NCBI GenBank assembly: GCA_019635755.1
Contig: JAHBYW010000001.1
Span: forward strand, 806,001-870,000
Source: Rhizobiaceae bacterium
GTDB lineage: Bacteria; Pseudomonadota; Alphaproteobacteria; Rhizobiales; Rhizobiaceae
Length of the DNA: 64,000 bases
Direction: 5' to 3'
Below, in pieces: positions 24,439-32,789 of this stretch. The notes under the pieces are model-generated. The model was not told the origin of the DNA and searched no databases. It saw nothing but the letters and a program-made list of their open reading frames with translations. Numbering within the stretch: position 1 is the stretch's first letter; each line of letters starts with the position of its first letter. Made by a program: the position numbers and the translations under genes.

Positions 24439-24954
24439 TTAGCCACCGGTTTGACCGTCTTGGCTCTCGTGATTGTGGGCTGTGATCCGGCTTCCGGCTG
24501 CGAGTAGCACCGCGTCGGCTACAACGCTCGACCCATCCGCAAATTTGGCGGTGACGGTCACCGAGTCTCCTGGAAAGACCTCTGCGCGCGATTTGTCCAA
24601 AACGAGATGAACGCCCGTTGGCTTCATCAACAGCTCGGCATGCATCGGAATCTCGACGTTACCCGTCATCAATCGGACGCGCATTTCACCACCTTCGTAG
24701 ACCGTCTGGTACAATTGCACCGATCCGAACGACGCAACGCTGAGGGAAACGAGTTCGCGAGCCCCGGGGCCGCCGTTCCAGATCGAAACATAGGCAATGG
24801 ATTTTCCATCCTTCTCGCCGGCCAGAACCACCTCCGCATGTTCGATGACGGCACCCACAGGCGCCTTCGTATGAATCGTTGACGGCGCTGACATGTTCGC
24901 GATCGCCGGCTGTGTCCAAAGGCCAGCACAAAGGCCGAGCGCTATTCGTTTCAT
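24439..24954 (-). CDS. PCu(A)C-like protein with degenerate copper site
   Basis: A 171-residue secreted protein with signal MKRIALGLCAGLWTQPAIAN. The fold matches PCu(A)C: AYVSIWNGGPGARELVSLS and VEIPMHAELLMKPTGVHLVL. The copper ligands are not kept: the first His is replaced (YQTVYEGGEM) and the closing HxM is HLV. It may have lost copper binding or use the His-bearing C-terminus (AHNHESQ). The TTG at 24966 is an alternative start. A perfect inverted repeat in a MerR-type promoter lies directly upstream, with merR divergent. Confidence 0.75.
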   Translation of the reverse strand: MKRIALGLCAGLWTQPAIANMSAPSTIHTKAPVGAVIEHAEVVLAGEKDGKSIAYVSIWNGGPGARELVSLSVASFGSVQLYQTVYEGGEMRVRLMTGNVEIPMHAELLMKPTGVHLVLDKSRAEVFPGDSVTVTAKFADGSSVVADAVLLAAGSRITAHNHESQDGQTGG

Positions 24955-24978
24955 CGCCTCATCCAAGGGGTCTCAAGG

Positions 24979-25009
24979 CACATGCAACCTCATCCCACAT
25001 GAGGTTCAA
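24979..25009 (-). promoter_or_regulatory. MerR-type promoter with perfect inverted repeat, PCu(A)C-like gene
   Basis: Minus strand: TTGAAC (25009-25004), 19-base spacer, CATGTG (24984-24979). AACCTCAT and ATGAGGTT form perfect 8-bp arms (24986-24993 and 24999-25006) around five bases. The arm sequence differs from the CTCTAG group and looks more like a CueR-style operator. The -10 match is weak. Confidence 0.6.
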
Positions 25010-25058
25010 GTCGTGCTGCGGCAAGTCGATCCATGGAAATGCCCCGATCGCAGCGGTA

Positions 25059-25078
25059 ACCTATAGTCGCTAGAGAGG
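25059..25078 (+). promoter_or_regulatory. MerR-family operator in the merR leader
   Basis: ACCTATAGTCGCTAGAGAGG: CTATAG-TCG-CTAGAG dyad, very like ZntR/PbrR-class operators and the CTCTAGTCACTCGAG site of the ATPase promoter. It ends 13 bases before the merR ATG, so autoregulation is likely. No good -35 is aligned with it on the plus strand. Confidence 0.65.
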
Positions 25079-25091
25079 AGCGGCTCGTATC

Positions 25092-25505
25092 ATGCTGACC
25101 ATAGGCGATCTTTCCCGGCGAACAGGCGTCAAGGTTCCAACTATTCGGTACTACGAGCAAATGGGCTTGATCGAGCCCGCCGAGCGCTCGGAAGGAAACC
25201 AGCGAAGGTACAGCCGCCAGGAGCGCGAGCGCCTCTCGTTCATCAAGCACGCGCGAGATTTGGGACTGACCATCGAATCAATTCGTGAGCTGATCGAACT
25301 GAGCGCACATCCTGAGCAGCCGTGTGATCAGGCCGACAGGATCGCGGCCGAGCAACTGAAGTCCGTTCGCGAAAAGATCAAGAAGCTCACCCTGCTCGAG
25401 CGTGAGCTGGTTCGGATATCTTCACATTGCGCGGGCGAGAACGTTCGAGAGTGCTATGTCATTCACGCTCTCGCCAACCACGACCTTTGCGAGGGTGAGC
25501 ACTGA
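25092..25505 (+). CDS. MerR-family heavy-metal sensor regulator
   Basis: A 137-residue regulator. N-terminal winged HTH (LTIGDLSRRTGVKVPTIRYYE, then NQRRYSRQERERL), long dimerisation helix, and metal site. C78 (EQPCDQ) is at the position that marks divalent-ion sensors (ZntR, PbrR, MerR). C113-x7-C121 has the loop spacing of CueR, and an extra C133 with several His lies at the C-terminus. C78 favours Zn, Cd or Pb; the loop length leaves copper open. The six 19-bp-spacer promoters in the element are its obvious targets. Confidence 0.88.
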   Translation: MLTIGDLSRRTGVKVPTIRYYEQMGLIEPAERSEGNQRRYSRQERERLSFIKHARDLGLTIESIRELIELSAHPEQPCDQADRIAAEQLKSVREKIKKLTLLERELVRISSHCAGENVRECYVIHALANHDLCEGEH

Positions 25506-25664
25506 CGTTGGGCTTATGTTCGGTCTCTTGCGACCGTTCATTCCGGGCGGGCGAGTTCCGGCACGATCTTAGCGTCGCTCTCACACGGTTCAGGCGAGCA
25601 GTCACCCCAAACCGCTTGCAAGTGGGTCTGCCGGCCCGTGGGAAAGACGCCAATGCAGCGTTTG

Positions 25665-26216
25665 TTACACCTTGTGCGGATCTATGATTCGATAGACCTG
25701 CATTCGGGAGCATCCAACTGATCGCGCGATCGATGCAACCACCTCCCCCGCCTTGTAGCGCGCTATGATCTCGCTGCGATCGAGTCGTACCTTGCCCCCG
25801 CGGTATGCTCCCGCAGCCTTTGCTCGCTCGATACCCTCACGCTGACGCTCTTTGATAAACCGCCTCTCCATCTGCGCGACCATGCCAAGAACCGTCACGA
25901 CCATGTGACCGAGATCACCGCGCGTTGACACGTGAGGATCAAGCACAGTCACGTGCGCGCCCTTCTGTTCGCACTCATGTACGATATTGAGAACGTCACG
26001 GGTGCTGCGGCCCAGTCGATCAAGGCGGGTTACGACCAGTTCATCGCCCGGACGAAGGAACGCAATGATCGTTGCTAGCTCGTCGCGGCCGTGCCGACTG
26101 CCGCCCGAAACTTTCTCGGATCGCAGTAACTCGCAGCCTTCAGCCCGCAACCGCTCAAGCTGCCCATCGACATCCTGGTCGGCGGTACTCACGCGCGCGT
26201 ACCCTATTCGAGCCAT
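25665..26216 (-). CDS. Serine recombinase (resolvase/invertase family)
   Basis: A 183-residue small serine recombinase. The N-terminal catalytic domain has the Ser nucleophile in YARVSTADQD and the Arg cluster in VTRLDRLGRSTRD. The E-helix (MVAQMERRFIKERQREGIERAKA) leads to a C-terminal HTH (GEVVASIARSVGCSRMQVYRI). Resolution or inversion of DNA is expected. No transposase or inverted-repeat ends are nearby, so it may be a remnant of a Tn3-like unit or serve the element itself. A run of TGTGAC/GTCACA motifs directly upstream may be its res site. Confidence 0.92.
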   Translation of the reverse strand: MARIGYARVSTADQDVDGQLERLRAEGCELLRSEKVSGGSRHGRDELATIIAFLRPGDELVVTRLDRLGRSTRDVLNIVHECEQKGAHVTVLDPHVSTRGDLGHMVVTVLGMVAQMERRFIKERQREGIERAKAAGAYRGGKVRLDRSEIIARYKAGEVVASIARSVGCSRMQVYRIIDPHKV

Positions 26217-26220
26217 GGCC

Positions 26221-26340
26221 TGTCACCTCAGGGTCAAAGCTCGACGCTACCTTGTCACAAATAGCCGATGTCAACTCCGATGTGACGTGCCGCGAAATCG
26301 AGATGTGACGGCTCATCAGGGTATACCCGCATGTGACAGC
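26221..26340. promoter_or_regulatory. Candidate res site (repeated TGTCAC/TGTGAC half-sites)
   Basis: Within 120 bases before the recombinase gene, TGTCAC occurs at its left edge and near 26253, and TGTGAC at about 26281, 26303 and 26331. Paired inverted half-sites at several spacings are the layout of a small serine recombinase res region. The exact subsites cannot be set by eye. Confidence 0.4.
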
Positions 26341-26555
26341 GCTGGCGGCTAGAGCTCGCTGGGCTAGCGACTGCATTGCGGCCGAATAACGAATCTCTGG
26401 TGCCTGTCGTCTGCATCCATAAGCTACACCGGGGCCTAAACCGGACTGACAGCTTCCGCGGTTGAAGCGGGGGCACCACATCATTGGCCGTGATGCGCGA
26501 TTCTATTTGATTCAATTCTCCGATGACGCACTAGGTGCCGGATGCAAGCGAACGG
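26341..26555. other. Intergenic region between serine recombinase and KTSC gene
   Basis: I see no supported gene, hairpin or repeat here. Confidence 0.4.
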
Positions 26556-26771
26556 TCACACCTTTCCGTACTGATAGTGCGGCTTTATTCTCGTGTTGAG
26601 GTAATTACCCTTGGAATCTGTCTGCATGAACTCTTGGAAGACCCATTCCTCGACGGCGTAATAGGCGTAGGTTTCACCGGACTTAACGAAGCGGACGTGA
26701 AGCTCCTGAGTAATTGGATCGTAGCCGATCGCTTCCACGTTCGTTGAATCAACAAATATCATTTCAGGCAT
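26556..26771 (-). CDS. KTSC-domain protein
   Basis: A 71-residue protein consisting of one KTSC domain, a small all-beta fold. Conserved features are VEAIGYDPITQELHVRF, GETYAYYAVEEWVFQEF and the final GNYLNTRIKPHYQYGKV. The family is found beside lysyl-tRNA synthetase genes and in phage/defence settings; its activity is unknown. It overlaps the herA stop by eight bases and is the last gene of the defence operon, so it is probably co-translated with HerA. Confidence 0.82.
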   Translation of the reverse strand: MPEMIFVDSTNVEAIGYDPITQELHVRFVKSGETYAYYAVEEWVFQEFMQTDSKGNYLNTRIKPHYQYGKV

Positions 26772-28632
26772 TGGCAGGTTCCTCCCCCTGGCTTTCGTTA
26801 TCATCGATCTCAGCGGAGGTGGATTGGGCACGCCACTTCGCCAGCGCACGAGAATACGATGCCCCGTCAGGACGTTCGGCAACCTGCCAAACGTCAGGGA
26901 GCATCGGATCATCGCCGACAGGTTTTTGCTTCGCCTTGCGCACACGCACACGCGAAGGAATCGGCATGACTTCGCCGAGGAAGATGCCTTCGCCCGTCCG
27001 CAACGAAGGCAACTGCTCCACTAATCCGCCGAGATCATCGGGAACCGCCGCGGCTACCTTTGCGCGGTCAGCCGAGTTCGTGAGCCGCAGCGCAATCAGG
27101 GAGCCGCACTGGCTCAGCACAGCGTTATCGATTTCCGAGGGCCGCTGTGTAACCAGCATCAGACCAGTGCCGTACTTCCTGCCCTCCTTCGCAATCATGG
27201 ACAGCGTGCGATGGGCGGAGGTCTCATTGCCATCCGGAACGAAGAGATGGGCCTCGTCAAGCACGACGAGAAGCGGTTGCTCGCGCCCGCCTATCGGAAG
27301 GTCCTGCGCCCAGAACAGCATGTCATAAACCACTCGAAGCATGGTGCCGACGATGGTGGGAAGAACTTCGGACGGCAGGCCGGAGACATCGAAAATTGTT
27401 ATCGGCTTTTCGTGGCCGACCCAGTCTTTCACCAGGGAGTCTAGATCGCTTTCGACCTCGCCGTTGAGATTGGGCTCGTAACCGTCGCCGGGAGAGAAAA
27501 GGAACGAGAAACGGCCGTCTCTCAACCGGCTGCGCATCAGATCGAGGTGGCGTTCGATATTTCGCTTTTTCTGGTTCTTGTAGGGTTGCTGATTATAGGG
27601 ACTTGCTGCCGGGTAGCGGTCGGACCTTAGCTGGTTTGCGTCACCCAACTCGTCCGGCGGATTTGCGTCGGCAGGCGTTTGCTGAGTGGTCGAGGGGAAA
27701 GTTACTCTTTCGAACTTATCGAGTTCGTACCAGAGCTTCTTGATGCTGAAGGGAACCGGCGAATCCGCCGTCAGTGTCTCCGGAGGCGGCGAAATCTCGA
27801 GGTGTTGCGCCGCCGCGACCTTCATGTCGAGAACCTGGTCCCTGATAGTTGCTTCATGGTTAGGCTGGAGCGCGCCCAAGGTAAGCTGCTGAAGCTCGGA
27901 AAAAGGAAGCGCCCAAAAAGGAACCCACAGTGGTCTTTCGTCCGCCGCTTCATCGGGGCGAATCCGGAACACCCGTGCCTTGTCGCCAAGCGCTGTCGCA
28001 TATTCACCGTGCGGATCAATAACTATTGCACGGGCATTCGGCAGACTGCCATCGGACACGGTTTCCAGCAGGACAGTCACGAGATTCGACTTGCCTGCGC
28101 CCGTGGACCCGACGATAGCGCTGTGTCGGCTGACGAGCCCAGCGACGCTTATGTCGGCGGAAATTCCAGAGGTTGCCGCTATCTGGCCAACGGAGATCGT
28201 CCCCTTCTGGCCCTTGGACCAGCCGTAGATCAGCTTGAGATCGTCATTCGTAACAAGGTGAACTTCATCACCGACGGTAGGATACTGGCCGATCCCTCTC
28301 TCAAAATCGCCGCCGAGCCCCTCGCCAAACAATACGATGGTCATCCACCGGTAACCTGAAAGGCGGAGTTGTGTATCCGTTTCGAGCGCGGCACCGAATG
28401 CCCCCTCGGTGCTGCCCGGAGGAGCAGCATCGGCGCCAATCTGGGTGCAGACGGCGTAAAGATTCGTGTAACCCAGAGGGACGCGAAAGAAGCCGCCAAT
28501 CTGTCCTACGCGGTAGGATTCTCCGCCAATCATGACCAGCGTCGATGGCATGTCTTCCCTAAGCCGGACGCGCACAATTGCCCCCGTGACGGAAGCGACC
28601 TGACCGACATATGTGGGATCAGCGAGCGGCAC
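26764..28632 (-). CDS. herA: HerA-like hexameric ATPase/helicase (SIR2-HerA defence system)
   Basis: A 622-residue FtsK/HerA-superfamily ATPase. An N-terminal HAS-barrel (VGQVASVTGAIVRVRL), Walker A GSTGAGKS at 175-182, Walker B LLVVLDEAH at 454-462 and the TQRPSEID sensor near 496 are all present. HerA rings power DNA processing and, with SIR2 proteins, form antiphage complexes (SIR2-HerA, also called Nezha). It starts at GTG, seven bases past the SIR2 stop and in the same frame. Confidence 0.92.
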   Translation of the reverse strand: MPLADPTYVGQVASVTGAIVRVRLREDMPSTLVMIGGESYRVGQIGGFFRVPLGYTNLYAVCTQIGADAAPPGSTEGAFGAALETDTQLRLSGYRWMTIVLFGEGLGGDFERGIGQYPTVGDEVHLVTNDDLKLIYGWSKGQKGTISVGQIAATSGISADISVAGLVSRHSAIVGSTGAGKSNLVTVLLETVSDGSLPNARAIVIDPHGEYATALGDKARVFRIRPDEAADERPLWVPFWALPFSELQQLTLGALQPNHEATIRDQVLDMKVAAAQHLEISPPPETLTADSPVPFSIKKLWYELDKFERVTFPSTTQQTPADANPPDELGDANQLRSDRYPAASPYNQQPYKNQKKRNIERHLDLMRSRLRDGRFSFLFSPGDGYEPNLNGEVESDLDSLVKDWVGHEKPITIFDVSGLPSEVLPTIVGTMLRVVYDMLFWAQDLPIGGREQPLLVVLDEAHLFVPDGNETSAHRTLSMIAKEGRKYGTGLMLVTQRPSEIDNAVLSQCGSLIALRLTNSADRAKVAAAVPDDLGGLVEQLPSLRTGEGIFLGEVMPIPSRVRVRKAKQKPVGDDPMLPDVWQVAERPDGASYSRALAKWRAQSTSAEIDDNESQGEEPANA

Positions 28633-28638
28633 GATGAG

Positions 28639-29853
28639 CTAGCCCGCAGTCATTGATTGGAGAAAATCGCAGAAGCGCGCGAAGTCACCGATCTTCATGC
28701 GCGCCGACTTCGCGGTCTCGCCGGCGACAGTCGCTTTCTCCTTTAGCTCAAAGACGCCATCCATGAATGATGGACTTTCCACCGGAGCCCATACGGCGCG
28801 CCGGCCGCCAACAATGCCGGTCTCCGGGCTAACCACGATCATATTCGGGCGCTGAATTGCGCGCTTTACGAGATCGTTCTGCTCCGGCAACTCGTCGAAC
28901 TGGAGAGCATAGACATGCGTGCGGGGTCGGTTCTCCAAAGCACCGAAAATGAGGTTGTTGATGTGCTCGTCGCCGAAGCTGAATCCGGCAACGATCAGCA
29001 GTGCGTCATCCTGTTCAAGGAACCGGCTCAGTCGGTCGGTGAATGCGGTATAAGGCTGTTGCCGCGATTCATCGTACTTCTGGAATGAGGGATATATCAT
29101 CTCGCCTAATTGGTCAGGTTCGCAGCGGATTACCCGGACCCGTTCGTCCTGTTGAACGCGGCGCCAGGTTACCGATCCGTGCATCTTCCACAGGCGCGTC
29201 CAGCCCGCTCCGGGGGCGGATTCCGATCGGCGCAGGCTGTCAGGATGGAAGAACGGGCGATAGCTTCCGACGAAGCCGTCGAACGTCGGAATGCGCTCAG
29301 CCTCGAGGCCATGCTCGATGAGAACGTCGTAGTTTACCGTGAATATCTCGACGGGTTTCTGCCGCGAGGTCTTCACGAGCCACCGGGCGAATTTGCGGTG
29401 GGGAAAATCGCTCGGAATTCCACTCAAATCCGGTGTGACAACCCTAGCAATGGTCTTCCGCACGCATTCTTCAAGTGTTTTGATTTCATTCTTCTTCAGG
29501 CCCAATAGCGTATCGGCGTTGCCAATGGCGCTGATCATCATGCGCAAGCGCGAAAGAATGCTCTCGACGTTCGGATCCTGGCCGTTCTCGTCGCAATATG
29601 CCTCGATCGCGTGCCAAGCCTCTGCATACTTCTCGCCAAGATCGGCGGCGTCCTTCTTGGCGATCGTCGTCAGCCCGGCAACCGCCGGTATTAGCGCCTG
29701 AGTCTTGCCCTCCTCATCCGCGATCGGCACCCGAACGGCGCATGAGGTGCCTGCGCCGAAAAGGAAGGCGATCGGCTTGTCATGACGTGCGAGGTGGTCC
29801 CTGAGGTCGGCAAGGGCTTTCTGCGCGTCATGAGCTCGTGGCGTACTGTTCAT
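28639..29853 (-). CDS. SIR2-domain protein (NADase-type defence effector)
   Basis: A 404-residue protein with a divergent SIR2 fold. The nucleotide-binding FLFGAGTSC is at 31-38, the Asn of TVNYD at N174, and the His of KMHGSVTW at H225, the pair used by defence SIR2 NADases. A second conserved segment is VAGFSFGDEHINN. It lacks the zinc-ribbon of deacetylase sirtuins. The ATG overlaps the stop of the TM0106 gene (ATGA), and herA follows. The genetic layout matches SIR2-HerA antiphage modules, in which SIR2 depletes NAD+. Confidence 0.9.
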   Translation of the reverse strand: MNSTPRAHDAQKALADLRDHLARHDKPIAFLFGAGTSCAVRVPIADEEGKTQALIPAVAGLTTIAKKDAADLGEKYAEAWHAIEAYCDENGQDPNVESILSRLRMMISAIGNADTLLGLKKNEIKTLEECVRKTIARVVTPDLSGIPSDFPHRKFARWLVKTSRQKPVEIFTVNYDVLIEHGLEAERIPTFDGFVGSYRPFFHPDSLRRSESAPGAGWTRLWKMHGSVTWRRVQQDERVRVIRCEPDQLGEMIYPSFQKYDESRQQPYTAFTDRLSRFLEQDDALLIVAGFSFGDEHINNLIFGALENRPRTHVYALQFDELPEQNDLVKRAIQRPNMIVVSPETGIVGGRRAVWAPVESPSFMDGVFELKEKATVAGETAKSARMKIGDFARFCDFLQSMTAG

Positions 29854-31349
29854 GCAGAGCCTCCCGGCAAGACCGGCAGGCTGTCGAGTGCATCCCGAAG
29901 AACCCGCGTCGCACGGCAATCGTCTTCGTTATAGTCAAGAACCCGCTGACGAATGGCAGGATCGCCCGTTTCTATCCACCTGTGAAACCATTCGATGGAA
30001 GCCGCACCGGATGGATGGGTGTCGCGCCAGGAAAAGCCCAAATACTTGGCCAACGTCTTTACAGAAAAATCCCACGTTGGCCACTCCGTCGACTTCTTCA
30101 CAACGTCGTTGTAGAGATCGATCGCGTGCGCCGGATCAAATAGCTCTTCAACCTCCTCGGCGCTGCAAACATCAGAGTACTTTTCCTGAAGTTTGCGATA
30201 GATCGTGCGTTCGTACTTCGAATAGTAGTAAATGACACAGGGTCGGCGTTCCCTGATGCACGACCATGCATCGGCGAATGCCTTCCTTTCCGCCTCCGGC
30301 GTTATGTCGTCGGCGAAGGTGAATACGAACTCTTCCGTCGCATTATCGCGGGCGCGGCGTTCAACAAATCCGTGCAAATAACAAATGTCCCGCATGGGAT
30401 CGACTTCGATGTCAAAAAACAGTTCGCGGTCGTAATCCGGCAACTGAATTGGAGTTCGCACGAATGGCCTCGCGTCTGCCACTATCAGCAATCTCGCGCG
30501 ATCATGAAATTTGTGAAGTGTGTCCGGACCGATACCTGGAAACACCGTTCTCTTGCCAGCGATGAACTTCGCGGGGTCTGCGGCGGCGAACGCGGTGACC
30601 GAGTGCACCGTCGCATACATCACGTCACGCTTGGACCTACCCAACTCGGGGATCATCGTAAGATCGCCAAGCTCCTTCAGGCGCTTCACGCAGGCCGAAT
30701 ACCAGTGACAGAGCTTGCAGACGGCTGAATATGCCGGGAGCGTCACTTCCCTGCCCTTTATGATGGCGTCGGCCTGGTGCAGAGCTTCCTGATAGTCCTC
30801 CCAGAGGGTCCTCGGATCGCGCTTTCGGTATGATGCCTGGAAATCGTAGGGAACCTCGTCGCCGCGAACGTCCCAGACAAACGCGCGGCGACCCGCCGAT
30901 AACTCCTTCCTTTCGAGAATGTCGGTGTAAAGGCCAAGCTGAACCGCGTAGTGGATTTTGGGCTTTAGATTATCTTCCGGGCCTTCCTCACCAGCGCCTG
31001 ACTTTATGTCACCCGCGATATAGCCGCTGCCTTCCTTTCGCAGGAGATCGGGATCGCCGAGCATCCTGTCACTCTGGATGCGTCCGGCATAAATGAGCGG
31101 ATCGCCGCGCTGCATCGCTTCCAGCGTTAGCCGCTCCTTCTCATCTGCCGCATAGCGCGAAAGGTCGGTGAACGGCGTTTGAAGACCAGCAATGACTTCA
31201 CGCTCGTAGAGCTGGCCCCGTTCCCAGAGTAGCTCGACAAACGGATTTGGCTCATCTCGTTGCGCGGAGTCGGCGGAGAGGTCCATTGTCACCCGATGGG
31301 GGCATGCCACCAGATTGTAGAGCATCGCGGCGGTGACCGGAGTGCTCAT
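29850..31349 (-). CDS. TM0106-family RecB-like nuclease with RNase H-like exonuclease domain
   Basis: A 499-residue two-part nuclease. The N-terminal PD-(D/E)XK domain has GDPDLL (D99), DIKSG (D114, K116) and a QxxxY-type motif near 137. Four cysteines, C16, C211, C214 and C220, match the Fe-S staple of Cas4/AddB-type nucleases. The C-terminal RNase H-like domain (FFDIEVDP with D313 and E315, and YNEDDCRA near the end) resembles RNase_H_2/YprB exonucleases. First gene of the defence operon. Such a nuclease is not part of the minimal SIR2-HerA pair. Confidence 0.88.
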   Translation of the reverse strand: MSTPVTAAMLYNLVACPHRVTMDLSADSAQRDEPNPFVELLWERGQLYEREVIAGLQTPFTDLSRYAADEKERLTLEAMQRGDPLIYAGRIQSDRMLGDPDLLRKEGSGYIAGDIKSGAGEEGPEDNLKPKIHYAVQLGLYTDILERKELSAGRRAFVWDVRGDEVPYDFQASYRKRDPRTLWEDYQEALHQADAIIKGREVTLPAYSAVCKLCHWYSACVKRLKELGDLTMIPELGRSKRDVMYATVHSVTAFAAADPAKFIAGKRTVFPGIGPDTLHKFHDRARLLIVADARPFVRTPIQLPDYDRELFFDIEVDPMRDICYLHGFVERRARDNATEEFVFTFADDITPEAERKAFADAWSCIRERRPCVIYYYSKYERTIYRKLQEKYSDVCSAEEVEELFDPAHAIDLYNDVVKKSTEWPTWDFSVKTLAKYLGFSWRDTHPSGAASIEWFHRWIETGDPAIRQRVLDYNEDDCRATRVLRDALDSLPVLPGGSA

Positions 31350-31740
31350 GTCATGCCGACTTGAACGATTTTAGATGGTAGCAAGACATTTCTCAGATTA
31401 TATCGGTCGTTTCTCTTTTTCCCATAATTACATCGATCGTCGCCCAAGATTTCTCTTGAGAACAAATTGTGTCACAACTTGGTCTGCCCACGGCGGCGAT
31501 AGGACCGAAATTTCATACGCACACTCACAAGATCGGCGTAGAGAACGGACACAAGAGTAACCCAAACTAGCGCGCGTCGGCAATTTGCGAATAGCTCGTC
31601 GCTGGTCACTTACGGACGATAACGGCACCGTGGCGAATGTCAGCAGTGGCTTTCAGGAAGCGGAAAAGCCGACCTCTACGGCCGACATGAGGGCGCATTG
31701 CTGATGAATACGGTAGCCGTCTAGTTGGTGCTGAAAACCC
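31350..31740. other. AT-rich intergenic region upstream of the defence operon
   Basis: No credible gene. The part nearest the defence operon (about 31370-31470) is clearly AT-rich and should hold its minus-strand promoter. I could not assign a unique -35/-10. Confidence 0.5.
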
Positions 31741-32628
31741 TCACCCAGACAGATACTCCGAGGTCGTGAAGTAATTAGGCGTTTCGTAGCCTATCCGAGA
31801 TAGCGAGGCTATCAGATCTCGTGATCGTCCAGCGATCATCATGGACTGCCTTGTCATCGCTTCGTTCATCGTCCGCAGCTGTTGCCTGGTAAGCCGCTCT
31901 ACGTGAACCAGCTTGGCTTGTGAGTGATAGCCAAGCGCGACGTCGCTAGCTATTGGGGTGAAGGAGATTTGACCATCAGGCGCGTCTTCGGCGGCAGGAC
32001 CGACGGTGGCCATTGCGGTCGGGTGATCGCCAAGTACAAAAGCGGCATTTTGAGGTGCCATGTAAACAGCCAGACCCCTGCGTCGCATCTCCAATAGAAG
32101 TTCCTCCGGAGGCCCGGATGCCTGTGCTACTATACGCGAGTTCCGTTTGATCCTGTCGGCGTGCTCGGGATCAGCAATGCAATCACGGTCCGCATCCGTC
32201 CAACGGTGACGTATCTCGGCCTCTTCCAAAACTGCGGCGAATTCGTCATTGCTCAGAAAGCGGGAGTGCCAAGCTGGGGATCGCTTGTCAGAATAGTACC
32301 TGAAGTGGTGGAGGAATTCCCAGACATCGTCCCCCATCGTAGGTCTCTTGCCAGCCCGGACGATCCCGAGAAGCTGACTGAGAAATACTGCTCCCGCTGA
32401 CTCAAGCCTTGAGAAACCATACTCCAACGAGACATCGCGCTCCCCCTGCTCGCCGACGACAGTGTAGAGATCGTCCTCCACAAAAAGGTTGTCCGGCGTC
32501 GTGACTTTCACGGCGCCAATGGCGAAAGCTCGCCGCCAGAAGTGCAGCCCTCCATTGTCATCAGTGAAATTCCTCAAGATCATACGAGGAATGTAGTGAT
32601 GTCGGCGCGGCGGTCTGGCTTTGGCCAT
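31741..32628 (-). CDS. DUF4238 family protein
   Basis: A 295-residue protein of the DUF4238 family, recognised by its N-terminal RRHHYIPRMILRNFTDD motif. Later conserved parts are EYGFSRLES, FVLGDHPTAM and ALGYHSQ; the last two supply further His/Asp that could make a metal-dependent catalytic site. Function is unknown; members are scattered on islands and plasmids and appear in defence neighbourhoods. It is about 390 bases upstream of the defence operon on the same strand, so it is probably a separate unit. Confidence 0.82.
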   Translation of the reverse strand: MAKARPPRRHHYIPRMILRNFTDDNGGLHFWRRAFAIGAVKVTTPDNLFVEDDLYTVVGEQGERDVSLEYGFSRLESAGAVFLSQLLGIVRAGKRPTMGDDVWEFLHHFRYYSDKRSPAWHSRFLSNDEFAAVLEEAEIRHRWTDADRDCIADPEHADRIKRNSRIVAQASGPPEELLLEMRRRGLAVYMAPQNAAFVLGDHPTAMATVGPAAEDAPDGQISFTPIASDVALGYHSQAKLVHVERLTRQQLRTMNEAMTRQSMMIAGRSRDLIASLSRIGYETPNYFTTSEYLSG

Positions 32629-32789
32629 TTGCCGACTTCAGCAGATTCGCGCCAAGACTAGAACGTCCCTGGCCGCGAACTCACCGCCCAGGCCGACATA
32701 TTGAGAGCACGTGCCAAATTCGGTTCACCGCTGGCGCGTGGGTCGCCGGCGAAGATGTCTGCTTTCGAGCGACATCTGTAACTACCTCA

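Noticed and set aside
25665-26340. Complete Tn3-family transposon
   Set aside because: Only the resolvase-type recombinase is present; there is no DDE transposase and no terminal inverted repeats were seen.
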